DNA from: an uncultured Lachnospiraceae bacterium
GTDB lineage: Bacteria > Bacillota > Clostridia > Lachnospirales > Lachnospiraceae
Direction of reading: 5' to 3'
Length of the DNA: 8,401 nt
Assembly: GCA_947631755.1 (NCBI GenBank)
Contig: CANRMO010000101.1
Span: 1 to 8,401, forward strand
The stretch's first letter is position 1; every line of letters begins with the position of its first letter. Under the pieces are notes generated by a model. It ran no database searches and was not told the origin of the DNA. It saw only the letters and a program-made list of their open reading frames with translations. Positions 6,243 through 8,401 of this stretch are shown here, in pieces. The position numbers were made by a program, and so were the translations under genes.

Positions 6243-6262
6243 ATTTTTGTAAGATTTTCATT
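6223..6262. repeat. 11-bp inverted repeat enclosing the operator region
   Basis: AATGAAAATCT (6223-6233) and AGATTTTCATT (6252-6262) are exact reverse complements 18 bases apart. The right arm overlaps the second tandem copy. It may be a second operator mode or simply follow from the A/T-rich repeat sequence. Confidence 0.5.
6237..6258. promoter_or_regulatory. Perfect 11-bp tandem repeat, candidate response-regulator operator
   Basis: TGTAAGATTTT occurs twice head to tail (6237-6247 and 6248-6258). Two direct half-sites one helical turn apart is the known binding arrangement of OmpR/PhoB-family dimers, and a regulator of that family is encoded just downstream. The repeat ends 10 bases before the -35 box of the regulator's candidate promoter and covers the -35 of a leftward one. 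Autoregulation and control of the ABC operon are inferred. Confidence 0.6.
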
Positions 6263-6268
6263 CATATT

Positions 6269-6297
6269 TTTAAAAGGACTCTGAGTTATGATATACT
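6269..6297 (+). promoter_or_regulatory. Candidate promoter of the two-component operon
   Basis: TTTAAA (6269-6274) and TATACT (6292-6297) are 17 bases apart, and TG at 6289-6290 forms an extended -10. Transcription would start near 6304, about 25 bases before ATG 6329. The weak -35 box with an operator just upstream suits an activated promoter. Confidence 0.55.
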
Positions 6298-6328
6298 GGT
6301 ATTCAAAAAGTGAGAGAAAGGAACCGGA

Positions 6329-7042
6329 ATGGAGATGGAGAGAATACGGATACTCGTGGCTGACGATGACAGGGAGATTGTGGCGGCCATAGCCAAGATG
6401 CTGGAGAGGGAAGGGTACGAGGTGGTACGGGCCCACAATGGCAGAGAGGCGCTGGACGCTGTGGTGCGGGAGAAGATACATTTAATCTTAATGGATATCA
6501 TGATGCCGGAAATGGATGGGTTGTCGGCGACTATGAAAATCCGCGAGGAGAAAAACATACCGATCATCTTATTGTCGGCGAAATCGGAGGAGAGTGACAA
6601 AATCCTCGGGCTCACTATGGGGGCGGATGATTATGTCACGAAGCCATTTTCCTCCCAGGAACTGACCGCCAGGGTGAAATCCCAGCTCCGCCGCTACATG
6701 AGCCTGGGAGATATCCGCGGGGCAGAGGGCAGCCGCCGGATACAGATCGGGGGACTGCTTCTAAATGTGGAAGAAAAGCAGTTGTATGTGGACGGGGATC
6801 CGGTGAAACTGACAGCTACGGAATACAAAATCGTGAAACTGCTGATGGAGAATGCGGGCAGGATCTTTTCGGCGGAGGAGATTTATGAGCGCGTGTGGCG
6901 CGAGGATGCGTACTCGGTGGAAAATACGGTGATGGTCCACATACGCCGCATCCGCGAAAAGATTGAGATCAACCCGGGAGAACCAAAATATTTAAAGGTG
7001 GTGTGGGGAATTGGCTACAAAATGGAGAGAGAAAGTTTCTAA
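6329..7042 (+). CDS. OmpR/VanR-like response regulator
   Basis: A 237-residue DNA-binding response regulator of normal length. The receiver domain (about 6-120) has the acidic pocket DDD (12-14), phospho-acceptor Asp56 in LILMDIMMPEMDG, Ser83 in LLSAK, and Lys105 in VTKPF. A winged-helix output domain (about 137-232) follows, with LTATEYKIVKLLMENAG, the recognition-helix region VENTVMVHIRRIREKI, and the wing VVWGIGYKME, a VanR-like ending. ATG 6329 was chosen because AAAGGA (6317-6322) lies 6 bases before it; a second ATG at 6335 is further away. It overlaps the downstream kinase gene, so the two are co-expressed partners. All phosphorylation residues are present. It probably binds the tandem repeat at 6237-6258 and controls the divergent exporter and/or its own operon. 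The inducing signal is unknown. Confidence 0.93.
   Translation: MEMERIRILVADDDREIVAAIAKMLEREGYEVVRAHNGREALDAVVREKIHLILMDIMMPEMDGLSATMKIREEKNIPIILLSAKSEESDKILGLTMGADDYVTKPFSSQELTARVKSQLRRYMSLGDIRGAEGSRRIQIGGLLLNVEEKQLYVDGDPVKLTATEYKIVKLLMENAGRIFSAEEIYERVWREDAYSVENTVMVHIRRIREKIEINPGEPKYLKVVWGIGYKMERESF
6995..7003 (+). promoter_or_regulatory. Ribosome binding site supporting a TTG start of the kinase
   Basis: AAGGTGGTG differs at one position from AAGGAGGTG and sits 7 bases before TTG 7011. It lies within codons of the regulator's conserved wing, so part of the match may be chance. No ATG exists in the kinase frame before the first membrane span. Confidence 0.5.
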
Positions 7043-8401
7043 AAATATTATTCAAAGGATAAACGGCGTTCTGCTCTGGCTGGGGCTGTATCTGGCACAT
7101 GTTGGATTTCTGGCCGTGGATTATTTTAACATGGGGGGAAATGCTCCCCTTTATGCAGCGGCAGCCGGTGTGATCTTGGCGGGATGTGCGCTGTCGGTAT
7201 ATTTTGTGATCCTGCCAGATACGGTGCGTGTGCCGCACTATTTTGAGACAGTGGCGGCTGAAATCCTGTCCGGTTTTCTGGCATATTATACCCATCTGAC
7301 ACATGCTTCGCTGGATGCCGGGGGAATGCCGGGTTTATTGGCGGTCTGTGCGTGCTTTGCCACCTATCTGCTTGTCTTTGTGCATGGGGTCCGCATGCTC
7401 ATCCTAAAACTGGTGAGAGGGGAGACCTCAGTGGAAAACTGGGGAGTGTGGAGAGCAAAGGACTATATAGGGCGCCGTGTGACAGGGGATGGGGTGCTGG
7501 GAGAGGGGCTTTGCGGGGAAGAGGACAAAAGGGCGGAGAGAAAGCGGACGCTTTTTGCCGCTGGGTTATGTTTTCTCTCGGCCGTGCTTTTTGCCATGGG
7601 CTATATGTGGCTCTGCCACAGCAATTTCCTGAGCGTTCCGAGTATTTATACCCCCTATGATTTTTTGCAGGGGATTATGTATAACTCGGTTTATCTGCTT
7701 GTGATCTTTCCTGTTGTCCTGTTTTTCTGGACGCTGCACACATTCCGCCGGGCAGAGAAGGTAAAGCTGCGCCGCATGGAGGAACTTGAGGAGGAGAGAC
7801 AGAGGAGAGCGGAGCGGATGAAGTTAGAGCTCATTACAAATGTGTCCCACGATCTCCGGACTCCCCTGACTTCTATCATCAGTTATATAGAGCTGCTAGA
7901 GGGCGAGGAGATGTCTGATGTGGCAAAAGATTATGTGAAGGTGCTGGCGGATAAGTCCGGCCGGTTAAAGAAGATGATAGAGGATGTTTTTCTTTTGTCT
8001 AAGGCGTCCAGCGGAAATCTTTCTGTCCGGCGGGAGCAGGTGGATCTGAGAAAATTGATGATCCAGACGCTCGCGGATATGCGGGATCAGATAGAAAATT
8101 CCCCGGTGGAGGTTATGGCAGTTCCTGTCTGCCCGGAGCGGCCGGTAATTGTGGAGAGCGATGGGGAAAAACTGTATCGCGCGCTGCAGAATCTGGTGGA
8201 AAATGCGCTGAAATATGCCAGGCCCGGGACAGCAGTATCCGTTCTGTGTGACGGCGGGGACGGTGAGCCATCCTTTATCCGTGTCACAAATGAGGCCGGG
8301 TATGAGATGGATTTTAGCAAAGAGGACATCATGGCACGCTTTGCGAGGGGGGATAAGGCCCGGAGTGAAGAGGGCAGCGGGCTGGGACTTGCGATCGCCG
8401 G
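7011..8401 (+). CDS. Sensor histidine kinase, 3' end cut by window edge
   Basis: The frame is open from just after a stop at 6993 to the window end (463 codons). The best start is TTG 7011 (protein ATKWREKVSKN), with AAGGTGGTG (6995-7003, one mismatch to consensus) 7 bases upstream, overlapping the regulator gene by 32 bases. The N-terminal part has about six membrane spans, e.g. VLLWLGLYLAHVGFLAV, LLAVCACFATYLLVFV and SVYLLVIFPVVLFFW, with only short external loops and a cytoplasmic loop at about 130-178. After a charged coiled-coil (246-272) comes the dimerisation/phosphotransfer helix with His280 in NVSHDLRTPLTS, then the ATPase domain with N-box Asn398 (LVENALKYA) and the G-box GSGLGLAIA at the edge. 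The lack of a large external domain suggests sensing within or at the membrane. It is VanS-like in general type; no gene name is justified. Confidence 0.88.
   Translation, partial: MATKWREKVSKNIIQRINGVLLWLGLYLAHVGFLAVDYFNMGGNAPLYAAAAGVILAGCALSVYFVILPDTVRVPHYFETVAAEILSGFLAYYTHLTHASLDAGGMPGLLAVCACFATYLLVFVHGVRMLILKLVRGETSVENWGVWRAKDYIGRRVTGDGVLGEGLCGEEDKRAERKRTLFAAGLCFLSAVLFAMGYMWLCHSNFLSVPSIYTPYDFLQGIMYNSVYLLVIFPVVLFFWTLHTFRRAEKVKLRRMEELEEERQRRAERMKLELITNVSHDLRTPLTSIISYIELLEGEEMSDVAKDYVKVLADKSGRLKKMIEDVFLLSKASSGNLSVRREQVDLRKLMIQTLADMRDQIENSPVEVMAVPVCPERPVIVESDGEKLYRALQNLVENALKYARPGTAVSVLCDGGDGEPSFIRVTNEAGYEMDFSKEDIMARFARGDKARSEEGSGLGLAIA

Noticed and set aside
6237..6258. The tandem repeat as part of a CRISPR array or satellite repeat
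   Set aside because: There are only two contiguous 11-bp copies, with no spacers and no further units; a promoter-linked operator fits better.
7022..7042. ATG 7022 as the kinase start
   Set aside because: It is in the regulator's frame (KMERESF then stop), not the kinase frame.
7352..7660. 102-codon plus-strand open frame with Gly/Arg-rich product
   Set aside because: It is an alternative frame inside the kinase's membrane region and has no domain-like sequence.
1..8401. tRNA, rRNA, IS transposase or CRISPR elements
   Set aside because: No such sequences were seen when reading both strands by eye.

Overview
The window looks like a piece of a Bacillota chromosome, most likely from the Clostridia (Lachnospiraceae-like). 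This is inferred from the Gram-positive style of the genes: strong AGGAGG-type ribosome binding sites, an RHS core of the Firmicutes type, a heterodimeric ABC exporter, and a VanR/VanS-like two-component pair. It has two parts of visibly different composition: an AT-rich stretch of damaged genes (about 165-2400) and a balanced-to-GC-rich block of intact genes (2432-8401).

Left part, all on the plus strand. The window opens in the last codons of an RHS-repeat (polymorphic toxin) protein, with the conserved core ending in a DPSGH motif at 150-164. Its variable C-terminal tip is then frameshifted at a run of five Gs (262-266). A beta-propeller lipoprotein gene follows 12 bases later, but its signal peptide is cut by an in-frame TAA at codon 8. 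Next comes a second, orphan toxin-tip remnant that starts at a P-SGH-like junction (1506) and has its own frameshift. It overlaps a putative immunity gene (1713-2144) carrying two compensating frameshifts, and a further remnant (2148-2404) follows. The order tip, partner, tip, partner is the usual layout of toxin/immunity cassettes left behind an RHS gene. Here every cassette appears decayed, or else phase-switched or mis-sequenced at homopolymers.

A 17-bp perfectly paired hairpin (2343-2380) lies between the plus-strand remnants and the convergent minus-strand ABC operon.

Right part. Two minus-strand genes (6105 to 4297, then 4225 to 2432) encode the halves of a heterodimeric ABC exporter. 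The first half has Asp in place of the catalytic Glu, and the second has the intact catalytic site. A 223-base divergent control region follows, with candidate promoters in both directions and a perfect 11-bp tandem repeat of the kind OmpR-family regulators bind. Rightward from there, an OmpR/VanR-like response regulator (6329-7042) overlaps a multi-membrane-span histidine kinase that probably starts at TTG 7011 and runs off the end of the window. The likely circuit is that the kinase senses something at the membrane, the regulator binds the shared control region, and the exporter and/or the regulator's own operon is adjusted. The inducer and the exporter's substrate cannot be read from the sequence.
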